14,033 nucleotides of DNA. Origin: Vulcanimicrobiota bacterium. Lineage in GTDB: Bacteria; Vulcanimicrobiota; Vulcanimicrobiia; Vulcanimicrobiales; Vulcanimicrobiaceae. A program made the position numbers and the translations under genes. Positions 7,826 through 14,033 of the stretch are shown here, one piece after another (the first letter of the stretch is position 1; every line of letters starts with the position of its first letter). The notes under the pieces were generated by a model that was not told the DNA's origin, did no database searches, and was given only the letters and a program-made list of their open reading frames with translations. The stretch spans positions 1-14,033 of the forward strand of contig JABEUW010000137.1 in NCBI GenBank assembly GCA_013043945.1. Reading direction: 5' to 3'.

Positions 7826-8089
7826 GATTGCATTCTGAGGCTCGATTTCGAACGACGTCTTGCCTTCGTGAGACGTGCGGGATACGAAGACGCGAACGAC
7901 GCCTTACGCTTGCGGCACGACCCGACGATGCGTCGGATTCATCGTTACCAACTTGAGCTCATCGTCGACACATTCCGCAATTTTATGCGCACGCTCGCGA
8001 TACCCGAAGCGATCGAACCGTAGTCGCTCACGAGTCGTCGCGAGAAATCGATCAAGACCGGTGCAAAGGTCGTCGGTCACCGCCGCTAC
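7826..8089 (+). pseudogene. Decayed IS1380-type transposase, internally deleted
   Basis: One plus-strand frame reads protein-like from 7826 to a TAG at 8021-8023 and continues beyond it to about 8089. The first part contains AGYEDANDALRLRHDPTMRR, the N-terminal signature of IS1380-family (DDE group 1) transposases. It jumps straight to NFMRTLAIPEAIEP, then a stop, then SLTSRREKSIKTGAKVV. The second block matches the C-terminal end of the same family, where the stop replaces the Trp usually preceding SLTS. The middle of the protein, with the catalytic region (some 300 residues), is missing. After 8089 similarity is scattered over frames. There is no start codon and no clear terminal inverted repeats were found. 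Family assignment is from memory of the conserved blocks. Confidence 0.75.
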
Positions 8090-8158
8090 GGCGATCGCCA
8101 CCGATGGCAACGGCCACACGAACACGTCGGCCACAATGTACGCCGGAAGAACGACGGG

Positions 8159-8195
8159 CGATCTGCGCCCTTCTGTGCGCGCAATCGGTTTTTTT
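8159..8195 (+). terminator. Possible intrinsic terminator after the IS remnant
   Basis: CGAT (8159-8162) pairs with ATCG (8184-8187) and GCGC (8165-8168) with GCGC (8177-8180), with a small internal loop between the two helices. Seven T residues follow at 8189-8195. The stem is interrupted, so efficiency is doubtful. It would end plus-strand transcripts from the helicase gene or the old insertion element. Confidence 0.4.
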
Positions 8196-8301
8196 GGCAC
8201 TCGGTGGCGTCCGAATCACACCGCCGGGGGCGCCCAAAAACAGGGCGAACGGCAGTCGACGCGACGCACCCACCAACGCTCTGTCAAGATATGCTGTAAA
8301 C

Positions 8302-8841
8302 TTACGAAATCTGATCGATTAGATCGAGCATATCGTTGGCGTGCTCCTCTTCGACCGCAAGGATCTCCTCCATCAGGCGGCGCGACGTGACGTCTTTGTC
8401 TCCCAAATAGCGAATGATTTCTGAATATGATTCAATCGCAATTCGTTCGGCAACGAGATTTTCACGAATCATTTCAATAAGATCTTTCCCAACGACGTAC
8501 TCTGAATGGCTACGTGCGGTCAACGTTGCGGGATTGAGGTCTGGTTCGCCGCCGAGTTGTGTAATTCGCTCGGATATGCGATCGGCGTGGCCTTGCTCCT
8601 CGGCTGCGTGCTGCAAAAATTCTGCAGCAACCGCGTCCTTATTGAGGCCCTTAGCTGAATAGAAGTGACGTTTATAGCGCAGTACACAAACTATTTCGGT
8701 AGCGAGTGCCTGGTTGAGAATATTCACAACCGCAGCGGGGTCGAGCGTATAGGTGTTCGTGATCGCGCCACGATCCATATGTTCGCGTGCGCGCGCACGT
8801 AGGTTTGACACGTCGGTTAGAAATGGCTTGGACTCAGACAT
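8302..8841 (-). CDS. Ferritin-like diiron protein (bacterioferritin/Dps-like)
   Basis: A 179-residue all-helical protein with the ferritin-fold iron ligands: Glu49 (helix A, ATEIVCVLRYKRH), a Glu pair at 81-82 with His85 (EEQGHADR), Glu132 (NLVAERIAIESY) and Glu164-166 with His167 (VEEEHAND). It is predicted to oxidise and possibly store iron, or to protect against peroxide. No Met is seen at the expected bacterioferritin haem position, so haem binding is doubtful. The N-terminal 30 residues are longer than in classical bacterioferritin. The frame is open to 8883, but AAGGGGA about 6 bases upstream of the ATG at 8841 decides the start. A 55-codon ORF ends 10 bases upstream, suggesting co-transcription. 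Confidence 0.88.
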   Translation of the reverse strand: MSESKPFLTDVSNLRARAREHMDRGAITNTYTLDPAAVVNILNQALATEIVCVLRYKRHFYSAKGLNKDAVAAEFLQHAAEEQGHADRISERITQLGGEPDLNPATLTARSHSEYVVGKDLIEMIRENLVAERIAIESYSEIIRYLGDKDVTSRRLMEEILAVEEEHANDMLDLIDQIS

Positions 8842-8851
8842 GGTTATCCCC

Positions 8852-9019
8852 TTATAGCGAAGGTGCTCTATCGATATTCCCATTTTGCGCGAAAAGGAAA
8901 CGCTCGGCGTCCTTCGGCGCGATCGGTCCCGAGCGAAGACGGCGAAGCCACCGTGGGTCGTACGGAGGCGATTTCACAATACGCTCGCGCGCCTGGTTAA
9001 TGCGCACGAAGACCTTCAT
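8852..9019 (-). CDS. Small hypothetical protein upstream of the ferritin-like gene
   Basis: A 55-residue reading frame from ATG 9019 to TAA 8852, ending 10 bases before the ferritin-like start and directly against its ribosome-binding site. It begins MKVFVRINQARERIVK, is rich in Arg and Lys, and contains a W-L-R-R-L-R segment. It has no signal peptide or membrane segment. Codons look normal for the window (mostly G/C at third positions). A weak purine-rich stretch (GAAGAAGAG) lies 3 bases before the ATG. The frame is open upstream to 9343, but that part is antisense to the 9053 gene. I do not recognise a family; the operon-like position is the main support. Confidence 0.4.
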   Translation of the reverse strand: MKVFVRINQARERIVKSPPYDPRWLRRLRSGPIAPKDAERFLFAQNGNIDRAPSL

Positions 9020-9052
9020 CGTCTCTTCTTCGGCGAGATTTAGGATTTTTCT

Positions 9053-9553
9053 ATGAACGTGCAACATGGTACCGATGCCCTCGATGAGCTCGCGCGGTTC
9101 GGCCTGCGCGTCCACCCCGTCGACGGCACGCATGACGAATTGGGAAGACGGCACCGAACCAAGGCCCGGATCGCGATCGATCCCGAGGCTTCCGGCGGCC
9201 CATCGATCGTCATCGGGATCGGGGAGGGGGAGGCGGAGCGCTTGATGCCGCTCACACCATTCGAAGCGACGACGATGGTCGACGAACTGATCGCACGCGG
9301 GCTTCTCGTCGCGAGCGAGCGGCTTCGCCACACGGTCGAACACCTGCTCGCACGGCTCAGTGAGGTCTATACCGAACTAGAATTGAACTCGCTGAAGCTC
9401 GACACGGTGATTTTCTCGGAGGCGGGATACTGCATCGATTCCGCGCACCTGCAGTATTCCCACCGACCGCCGCATCACGGCACGATGCAGTCGGGGGTCG
9501 GCGGCCGCGACAACGTCGGCGTCCACCCCCATCCTCACGGCGGGCACCGCTAG
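9053..9553 (+). CDS. ATP-grasp/acyl-CoA-ligase-like small protein with His-rich tail
   Basis: A 166-residue protein, start supported by AGGA 7 bases upstream. Residues about 50-120 look like the end of an ATP-grasp domain of NDP-forming acyl-CoA synthetases. They have an AERLMPLTPFEA segment, a helix with LLARLSEVYTELELNSLKLD and then a beta-type segment (TVIFSEAGYCIDSAHLQY). No ATP-binding loop or catalytic core is visible, so it is too short to be a working ligase and may be a truncated or repurposed domain. The last 35 residues hold eight His (132, 137, 141, 142, 158, 160, 162, 165) with Gly and Pro, which suggests metal binding. Its stop overlaps the convergent P-type ATPase stop within CTAG. 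Coding status is fairly sure; function is weakly supported. Confidence 0.6.
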   Translation: MNVQHGTDALDELARFGLRVHPVDGTHDELGRRHRTKARIAIDPEASGGPSIVIGIGEGEAERLMPLTPFEATTMVDELIARGLLVASERLRHTVEHLLARLSEVYTELELNSLKLDTVIFSEAGYCIDSAHLQYSHRPPHHGTMQSGVGGRDNVGVHPHPHGGHR

Positions 9554-12126
9554 GCCGAAACGCGCCGCCCTCGGCTCAACGCGGCGGAGAGAAACCGTAG
9601 GGCGAGCAGCCCGATAATCGAGATCGCCCACGCCGCGGCCAACATCGCGAAATCGCGTCCGTGGAGCGCCTGGAACGAAAAGAGCTCCCGGAGCGGCGCA
9701 ATCGCGAGCGCGGCAGCGAGAAAAAGAAACGCGCCAAGCCCGATGACGAGCAATGCGGGGTTCCGCGCGCGCATCACGCGAGCCAAGCTACCGCCGGTCG
9801 AGCGATTGATAAAGAGCAGGGCGACACTCGCCAACACCATCGTCGTAAAGGCCAACGCGCGCGCCACGCGTTCGTCGCGCCCGATTGCAAGCGCGACGAC
9901 GAAGATCGCGAGCGTCGCAGCGAGGACGATCGTGCCCTGCAACGCAGCGTTGACGAGGAGCGAGCGGTCGAAAAGAACTGCGTCGACCGGGCGCGGCGGG
10001 CGGCGCATAATATCTTCTTCCGCCGGCTCCGCCTCAAAAGCAATCGAACACGCCGGATCGATGATGAGCTGCAAAAACAGAATATGCACGGGAAGCAGCA
10101 CGAGCGGCATGCCGAAAAGCACGGGAAGTAAGCTCATTCCCACGATCGGAATATGTGCGGCGATCACGAAGGCGATCGCCTTCCGGAGATTATCGAAAAT
10201 GCGACGACCGAGTTTCACCGCCTCGATAATCGAACCGAAATCATCATCGAGAAGAACCAGAGCTGCTGCCTCGCGCGCGACATCGGTTCCCCGCGCTCCC
10301 ATTGCAATGCCGACGTGTGCGGCCCGAAGCGCCGGCGCATCGTTCACTCCGTCACCCGTCATCGCCACGATCTCGCCATTGCGCTTCAGAGCTTCAACGA
10401 GCAGTAATTTTTGCTCGGGGACGACGCGACAAAAGATATTCGTATCGGCAACCATCGCCGCGAGTTCGCCATCGCTCATCGTCGCGAGTTGTGCCCCCGT
10501 ACAATAGCGATCGGCGTTCTTCAACCCGATGCTATTCGCAACGCTGACCGCCGTTGCTGGGTAATCCCCGGTAATCACGATGGTACGAATACCCGCGGTA
10601 TATGCCTCGGCAATCGCTGCAGGCACCCGAGGGCGCACCGGATCGGCGAGAGCGATCAGGCCGACGAACTGAAACGCAAACTCTTGTTGCGCCTCCGGGA
10701 GGCGCTCGCCGCGATAGCGCGCGCGAGCGACGCCCAACACCCGCAATCCCTGCGATGCGATCTCCGAGACGCGTTTTTCGAGCACGGCCATTTCGTCGCC
10801 GGAGAAACGGCAGAGATCCGCGATTGCTTCGGGTGCCCCTTTCGCAGCGACGACCCAAAGGCGCTCCTCAGGGCGCACCCAAGCCCGCGACATCGCGAGC
10901 GTCGTTCGCGAGAGTGGATACTCGCCGGCGAGAACCCAATCGCGATGGATGTGCTCGCTTCCCGGTAACCGTTGTTCCAACGCATCGGAGATCGCGCGTT
11001 CGGTTGGGTCGAAGGGGTCGCGATGGCTTGCGAGCACGCCAAATTCGAGTATGTCGTGAAATGGATCGGGGATCGTCGCTTCGTTATCGCAGCGGCAGAG
11101 TTCGCCGTCGGGCGCGCTTAACGTGACGACCGACATGCGGTTTTCCGTGAGCGTTCCGGTTTTATCGACGCAGAGGACGGTCGCCGAGCCAAGCATCTCA
11201 ATCGCTGGAAGGCGCCGAGTGAGCACGTTCTTCTTTGCGATTCGCCAAGAGCCAAGGCCGAGAAAGACCGAGAGAACGACGGGAAGTTCTTCGGGCAAGA
11301 TCGCCATCGCGAGCGTGATCCCCACGAGAATCGCTTGCAGCCAATTACCGCGCGAGCCACCATAGACGAGCGCGACGATTGCGCTGAGCAGCACTGCTGC
11401 AATAGCAAGTCGGCGAACCACCGTTGCGGTCTCGCGCTGTATGCGTGTCGGCTCGACGGAGACACCGGCGAGCGCTCGTCCGATCGAGCCGATCTCTGTC
11501 GCCGCGCCGGTAGCGAGGACGCGCGCGCTGCCCTTCCCTTGCACGACCATCGTTCCGGAGAACAGGAACGGAAGATCGATGCCGCCCGGCCTCGCCATGC
11601 GCTCGGGCGTGGGCGCGACCACGCTCTTCCGCACTGCTGCCGATTCGCCGGTGAGTAACGATTCATCGACGCTGACGCTGGTGCCGGAGATCAAGACTGC
11701 ATCCGCAGGCACGCGGTCGCCCTCCAGAACGACAATAAGATCTCCGCAAACGAGTTCGCGCGCCGCAATCGTTCTTTGGCGCCCATCACGAATGACGATT
11801 GCACGATACGCGGAGAGTTCGCGTAGCGTGTCGAGCGTTCGCTCCGCCTTCTGTGCCTGCGAAAGCGTAATCCCCACGACCACGGCGACAAAGGCCAATA
11901 GCATCGCCGCCTCGGCACGATCGCCGAGCAGAACGTAGATAATCCCGCAGGCCAGTAAGAGCAGAAACATCGGTTCGCGAACGGCATCGGCGGCGATCCA
12001 CAACCACGATCGGCGACGCGTCGAAGGGAGCTCGTTCGCTCCGTCGTGTGCGAGCCGCTCCGCCGCTCGCTCCTCGCTCAGCCCTCGACCTGCATCTCCG
12101 TCTGCCTCGCTCGGGGGGTTAGCCAC
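9550..12126 (-). CDS. P-type cation-transporting ATPase
   Basis: An 858-residue P-type ATPase of the Ca/Mg-like (P2) architecture that moves a cation across the inner membrane using ATP. It has the actuator TGES (159-162), the phosphorylation motif DKTGTLTE with Asp321, KGAPE in the nucleotide domain (429-433), TGD (519-521) and TGDGVNDAP (590-598). About ten membrane helices are arranged as two, two and six. The ion-site helix M4 reads PEELP (278-282) where classical calcium pumps have PEGLP. M6 reads IIDPACSIAFEAEP (688-701), without the usual N-x-x-T-D of calcium pumps, so the ion is not determined. There is no N-terminal heavy-metal domain. The GTG start at 12126 has GAGG 7 bases upstream and overlaps the AI-2E gene by 8 bases, indicating coupled translation. 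Confidence 0.93.
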   Translation of the reverse strand: MANPPSEADGDAGRGLSEERAAERLAHDGANELPSTRRRSWLWIAADAVREPMFLLLLACGIIYVLLGDRAEAAMLLAFVAVVVGITLSQAQKAERTLDTLRELSAYRAIVIRDGRQRTIAARELVCGDLIVVLEGDRVPADAVLISGTSVSVDESLLTGESAAVRKSVVAPTPERMARPGGIDLPFLFSGTMVVQGKGSARVLATGAATEIGSIGRALAGVSVEPTRIQRETATVVRRLAIAAVLLSAIVALVYGGSRGNWLQAILVGITLAMAILPEELPVVLSVFLGLGSWRIAKKNVLTRRLPAIEMLGSATVLCVDKTGTLTENRMSVVTLSAPDGELCRCDNEATIPDPFHDILEFGVLASHRDPFDPTERAISDALEQRLPGSEHIHRDWVLAGEYPLSRTTLAMSRAWVRPEERLWVVAAKGAPEAIADLCRFSGDEMAVLEKRVSEIASQGLRVLGVARARYRGERLPEAQQEFAFQFVGLIALADPVRPRVPAAIAEAYTAGIRTIVITGDYPATAVSVANSIGLKNADRYCTGAQLATMSDGELAAMVADTNIFCRVVPEQKLLLVEALKRNGEIVAMTGDGVNDAPALRAAHVGIAMGARGTDVAREAAALVLLDDDFGSIIEAVKLGRRIFDNLRKAIAFVIAAHIPIVGMSLLPVLFGMPLVLLPVHILFLQLIIDPACSIAFEAEPAEEDIMRRPPRPVDAVLFDRSLLVNAALQGTIVLAATLAIFVVALAIGRDERVARALAFTTMVLASVALLFINRSTGGSLARVMRARNPALLVIGLGAFLFLAAALAIAPLRELFSFQALHGRDFAMLAAAWAISIIGLLALRFLSAALSRGRRVSA

Positions 12127-13105
12127 GAGCGTACCTCAGCGCGATGCGCAGCATGGCGGCGACCGGAACCGCGAGATAGAGACCGAGCGGGCCGAAGAGC
12201 TCTCCGCCCACGAGCAAGGCGAGAACCACCGCCGAGGTGGGAAGACGCGTCCGAGTACCAACGATCGTCGGCGACAATAGGTACGCTTCGATTGCAAAGA
12301 CGATCGCGAGGAGCGCGGTGACGAGTAGTGCTTTCGCAACGCCTCCAGCGGCAAGTGCGAGCAGCATCGACGGCACGAACGCAGCGATTCCGCCAAGATA
12401 GGGAACGAGGTCGAACGCCGCGGTGAAGATCGCAATCGAGAGCGCAAAGCGAATCCCAAGAATGTGCAAGACGAGGAAGACCAGCAGACCGACAAGAGCA
12501 CTGACGAGCATTTGCGCGCGAACGAACCCATCGACAACATCGTACATCTGCGCCAGCATCGCACGGATGCCGTCCCGTTGCTCGCTCGGGAAGATCGAGA
12601 GAATCGACCCTCCGTAACGCGGAGCATCGAGTTGGAGGTAAGCGGCCAAGACCGGAGCGAGAACGAGGGCGGCGATCATCGCCGTGGTCGAACGCAGCAC
12701 GGCAAAGGAGGCGCTGAGAATCGTGCGCGACCAATCCAGTAGCGTCGAAGCGTTCGGGCCGACGAGCGCACCGAGCTCTTCGCGCATCCCGGAAGGCAGT
12801 TGCAGCAGCGCAGCGCGCGCCGCATCGGGCATCGTGGCAAAGAGTGCACGGGCCTGGCCGTAGAGCATCGGCCCGAAGAGCAGCACGGCACTCCCTACCA
12901 CGACGGCGAGCGCCGCATTCGCGAGGATCACGGCGAGGAGGTTCGGCAGCACTCTGCGCAGTCGCCGCACCAACGGCCAGGTGAGCAGGGCATAGAGCAG
13001 CGCGGGAACGATCGCGAGCAGCACCGGACGGAGCAGCCACGCCAGCAGCACGGCAAGGAGAAACCCCGCCCCTACCGCTGCCAGCCGCGTCGTCCGAGCA
13101 TCCAT
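12119..13105 (-). CDS. AI-2E family transporter (PerM/TqsA/YdiK-like)
   Basis: A 328-residue polytopic membrane protein with about seven or eight hydrophobic segments: two at the N-terminus, one near 55-80, a large mostly soluble loop (about 85-130), and the rest from 138 onward. It carries family marks: DLVPYLG at 232-238, SPTIVGTRTRLP at 278-289 and FGPLGLYLAVPVAA near the C-terminus (304-317). Members export small molecules or ions (TqsA for autoinducer-2, some sodium/proton antiporters), so the name does not fix the substrate. The ATG at 13105 is the first residue before the first helix; only a weak ribosome site is visible. It is the first gene of an operon with the P-type ATPase. The pairing suggests a shared ion-homeostasis role, which is inference. 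Confidence 0.9.
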   Translation of the reverse strand: MDARTTRLAAVGAGFLLAVLLAWLLRPVLLAIVPALLYALLTWPLVRRLRRVLPNLLAVILANAALAVVVGSAVLLFGPMLYGQARALFATMPDAARAALLQLPSGMREELGALVGPNASTLLDWSRTILSASFAVLRSTTAMIAALVLAPVLAAYLQLDAPRYGGSILSIFPSEQRDGIRAMLAQMYDVVDGFVRAQMLVSALVGLLVFLVLHILGIRFALSIAIFTAAFDLVPYLGGIAAFVPSMLLALAAGGVAKALLVTALLAIVFAIEAYLLSPTIVGTRTRLPTSAVVLALLVGGELFGPLGLYLAVPVAAMLRIALRYARG

Positions 13106-13434
13106 AGGACCATCTTGGGCACTGCGCGTGAAATCCCCGGGAAGATTGAGGGCCGTGCGCTATTGAGCGTCGCTGGGCCGATCCGGCGCCTAATGCGTGA
13201 CGATCGGCGCGCCATTTGAATACGGTGCGCCCACCTTCATGAAGCGCACCTGTCCGTTCGGTAGCGGAGAGGACATAGAGCCGGGCATTTCCCTCGCGCA
13301 CGGGCACCTCCAGCGATCGGCACGGGGTTGGTTGGCTCGGTTATCAGAAGCGCCGTAAAACCCCGGCGTTCAGGCCGAGGATATAAGGCGCGCTGCGCCA
13401 TGCGTATGGCACGCTCGCGCGAGAAAATAGGGTA
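13106..13434. other. Intergenic region between the AI-2E operon and tnpB
   Basis: About 330 bases lie between divergent genes. No tnpA-like ORF is present. The part from about 13345 onward contains two hairpins, probably belonging to the left end of the tnpB element. The rest (13106-13340) should hold the promoter of the AI-2E/ATPase operon, but I see no strong -35/-10 pair. On the minus strand, 13320 to about 13180 reads as a protein-like stretch (including EGNARLYVLSATERTGA) without a proper start or end. It may be a remnant of an interrupted gene or chance. Confidence 0.5.
13361..13410. repeat. Subterminal hairpins upstream of tnpB (candidate IS left end)
   Basis: CCCCGGC (13361-13367) and GCCGAGG (13374-13380) form a 7-bp hairpin around the loop GTTCAG. 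It pairs fully, with one G-U, only when read as RNA from the minus strand; on the plus strand it has one C-A mismatch. A second hairpin pairs GCCAT (13397-13401) with ATGGC (13406-13410) around GCGT, and flanking GCGCG/CGCGC runs extend it imperfectly. IS200/IS605 elements carry such imperfect subterminal palindromes at their ends. The exact element boundary is not determinable here. Confidence 0.5.
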
Positions 13435-14033
13435 GTGATTCGTCGTCAAGGGTATCGTTTCCGACTCAAGCCGACCCAGGCCGATGCTGCGCTGCTTCGG
13501 CGCTTCGTCGGCTGTTCGCGCTTTGTTTGGAACGAGGTTCTTGCCCTGAACGAATTGCGACATGAACGCGGCGAGAAGCGGCTTGGCTACAACGCAATGG
13601 CTGGCTATCTCGTCTATCTCAAAAGCGAGTATCCGTTTTTGCGCGAGGCACCTTCGCAGCCATTACAGCAAACGCTCAAAGACCTCGCCACCGCCTATGA
13701 GCGCGCGTTCGACCCTCACCTCGCTGCACAATTCCCGCGATTTAAGAAGCGCGGACGCTCGCAAGGCATCCGTTTCCCCCAGGGTTTTGCTATCGACGGC
13801 AGCGGTGTTTCTCTGCCGAAGATCGGATGGATCGGCTTCCGCAAGAGTCGTGAGATCGAGGGGGTATTAAAAAATACCACCGTCTTGTACGACGGCACGC
13901 ATTGGTACGTCACGATTCAAGCGCAGCGCGAAGTGAACGATCCGGTTCACCCGTCTCGTTCGACGGTCGGAATCGATTTGGGCGTGGCGAAATTCGCCGC
14001 GCTTTCAGACGGTACGTTTGTCGAAAGCGTCAA
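13435..14033 (+). CDS. tnpB: TnpB / OrfB of IS200/IS605 family, partial (3' end outside window)
   Basis: The first 199 residues of an RNA-guided TnpB nuclease, the ancestor group of Cas12; family length is about 370-400, so roughly half is present. The N-terminus (RRQGYRFRLKPT, then GCSRFVWNEVLAL) is the typical OrfB helix-turn-helix region. PRFKKRG (about 101-107) and GIRFPQG follow. The RuvC-I motif GIDLGVAKFAAL gives catalytic Asp181. The remaining RuvC acidic residues and the zinc finger lie beyond the edge, as would any omega RNA at the 3' end. The GTG at 13435 opens the conserved region; AGGG 3 bases before it is a poor ribosome site. No tnpA lies within the window, so this looks like a stand-alone tnpB (IS1341-like) unless tnpA is downstream. 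No frameshift or stop is seen. Confidence 0.92.
   Translation, partial: MIRRQGYRFRLKPTQADAALLRRFVGCSRFVWNEVLALNELRHERGEKRLGYNAMAGYLVYLKSEYPFLREAPSQPLQQTLKDLATAYERAFDPHLAAQFPRFKKRGRSQGIRFPQGFAIDGSGVSLPKIGWIGFRKSREIEGVLKNTTVLYDGTHWYVTIQAQREVNDPVHPSRSTVGIDLGVAKFAALSDGTFVESV

Noticed and set aside
7904..8200. Minus-strand 98-residue ORF in the gap after the helicase gene
   Set aside because: It lies antisense to the IS1380-type remnant, starts with GTG without a ribosome site, and the plus-strand frame carries recognisable transposase blocks. I treat it as a shadow.
8852..9343. Full 163-residue minus-strand ORF before the ferritin-like gene
   Set aside because: Its upstream two thirds are antisense to the 9053-9553 gene, which has a good ribosome site and protein-like sequence. 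Only the last 55 codons are retained as a candidate.
12078..13307. Minus-strand 409-residue ORF overlapping the AI-2E gene
   Set aside because: Arg/Ala/Cys-rich composition with no recognisable motifs, in a frame shifted from the clear AI-2E membrane protein. Only its first 40 or so residues (13320-13180) look mildly protein-like.
1..14033. CRISPR arrays, tRNA or rRNA genes, phage genes
   Set aside because: Reading through the window I saw no regularly spaced repeats, no tRNA cloverleaf-like segment, no rRNA sequence and no phage structural genes.

Overview
This is a GC-rich bacterial chromosomal segment with short intergenic gaps, gene pairs that overlap by a few bases, GTG starts and clear Shine-Dalgarno sites. 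Nothing in it fixes the phylum. The composition and gene style remind me of uncultured soil lineages such as Candidatus Eremiobacterota/Vulcanimicrobiota, but that is an impression, not evidence. Most of the window is housekeeping or accessory metabolism, with two mobile-element traces.

Layout. (1) 1-2044: the 5' part of an alpha/beta hydrolase leaves the left edge on the minus strand. It is divergent from a SOS-associated peptidase of the YedK/HMCES type, which is followed by proC. Between yedK and proC lies a textbook sigma70-type promoter, about 100 transcribed bases, and a strong intrinsic terminator ahead of the proC start: a candidate regulatory leader or small RNA. (2) 2079-4276, minus strand: a two-gene operon of an MFS transporter and a zinc alcohol dehydrogenase, coupled by an ATGA overlap and convergent with proC across a GC hairpin. 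(3) 4349-7786, plus strand: one large protein of the TM0106-like group, combining a Cas4/RecB-like nuclease with Fe-S cysteines, a DEDD-type exonuclease domain and a UPF1-like SF1 helicase. It is divergent from the MFS gene, and a perfect 14-bp inverted repeat lies across the translation-initiation regions of both genes.

(4) 7787-8301 has no intact gene. It holds a decayed, internally deleted IS1380-type transposase and a possible terminator. (5) 8302-9019, minus strand: a ferritin-like diiron protein preceded by a 55-codon ORF. Divergent from it, 9053-9553 encodes a small protein resembling the end of an ATP-grasp acyl-CoA ligase domain with a histidine-rich tail. (6) 9550-13105, minus strand: an AI-2E-family membrane protein and a P-type cation ATPase overlapping by 8 bases. 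The ATPase meets the His-tail gene tail to tail, sharing the CTAG stop region. (7) 13106-14033: a roughly 330-base gap with two hairpins, then the first half of a TnpB (IS200/IS605 OrfB) gene that leaves the right edge. No tnpA is visible.

The ferritin, His-tailed protein and cation ATPase give 8.3-12.1 kb a loose metal-handling theme, but only their proximity supports this. I did not find a clear new defence system. The best candidates for unexplained biology are the proC leader RNA and the inverted repeat shared by the MFS and helicase genes.
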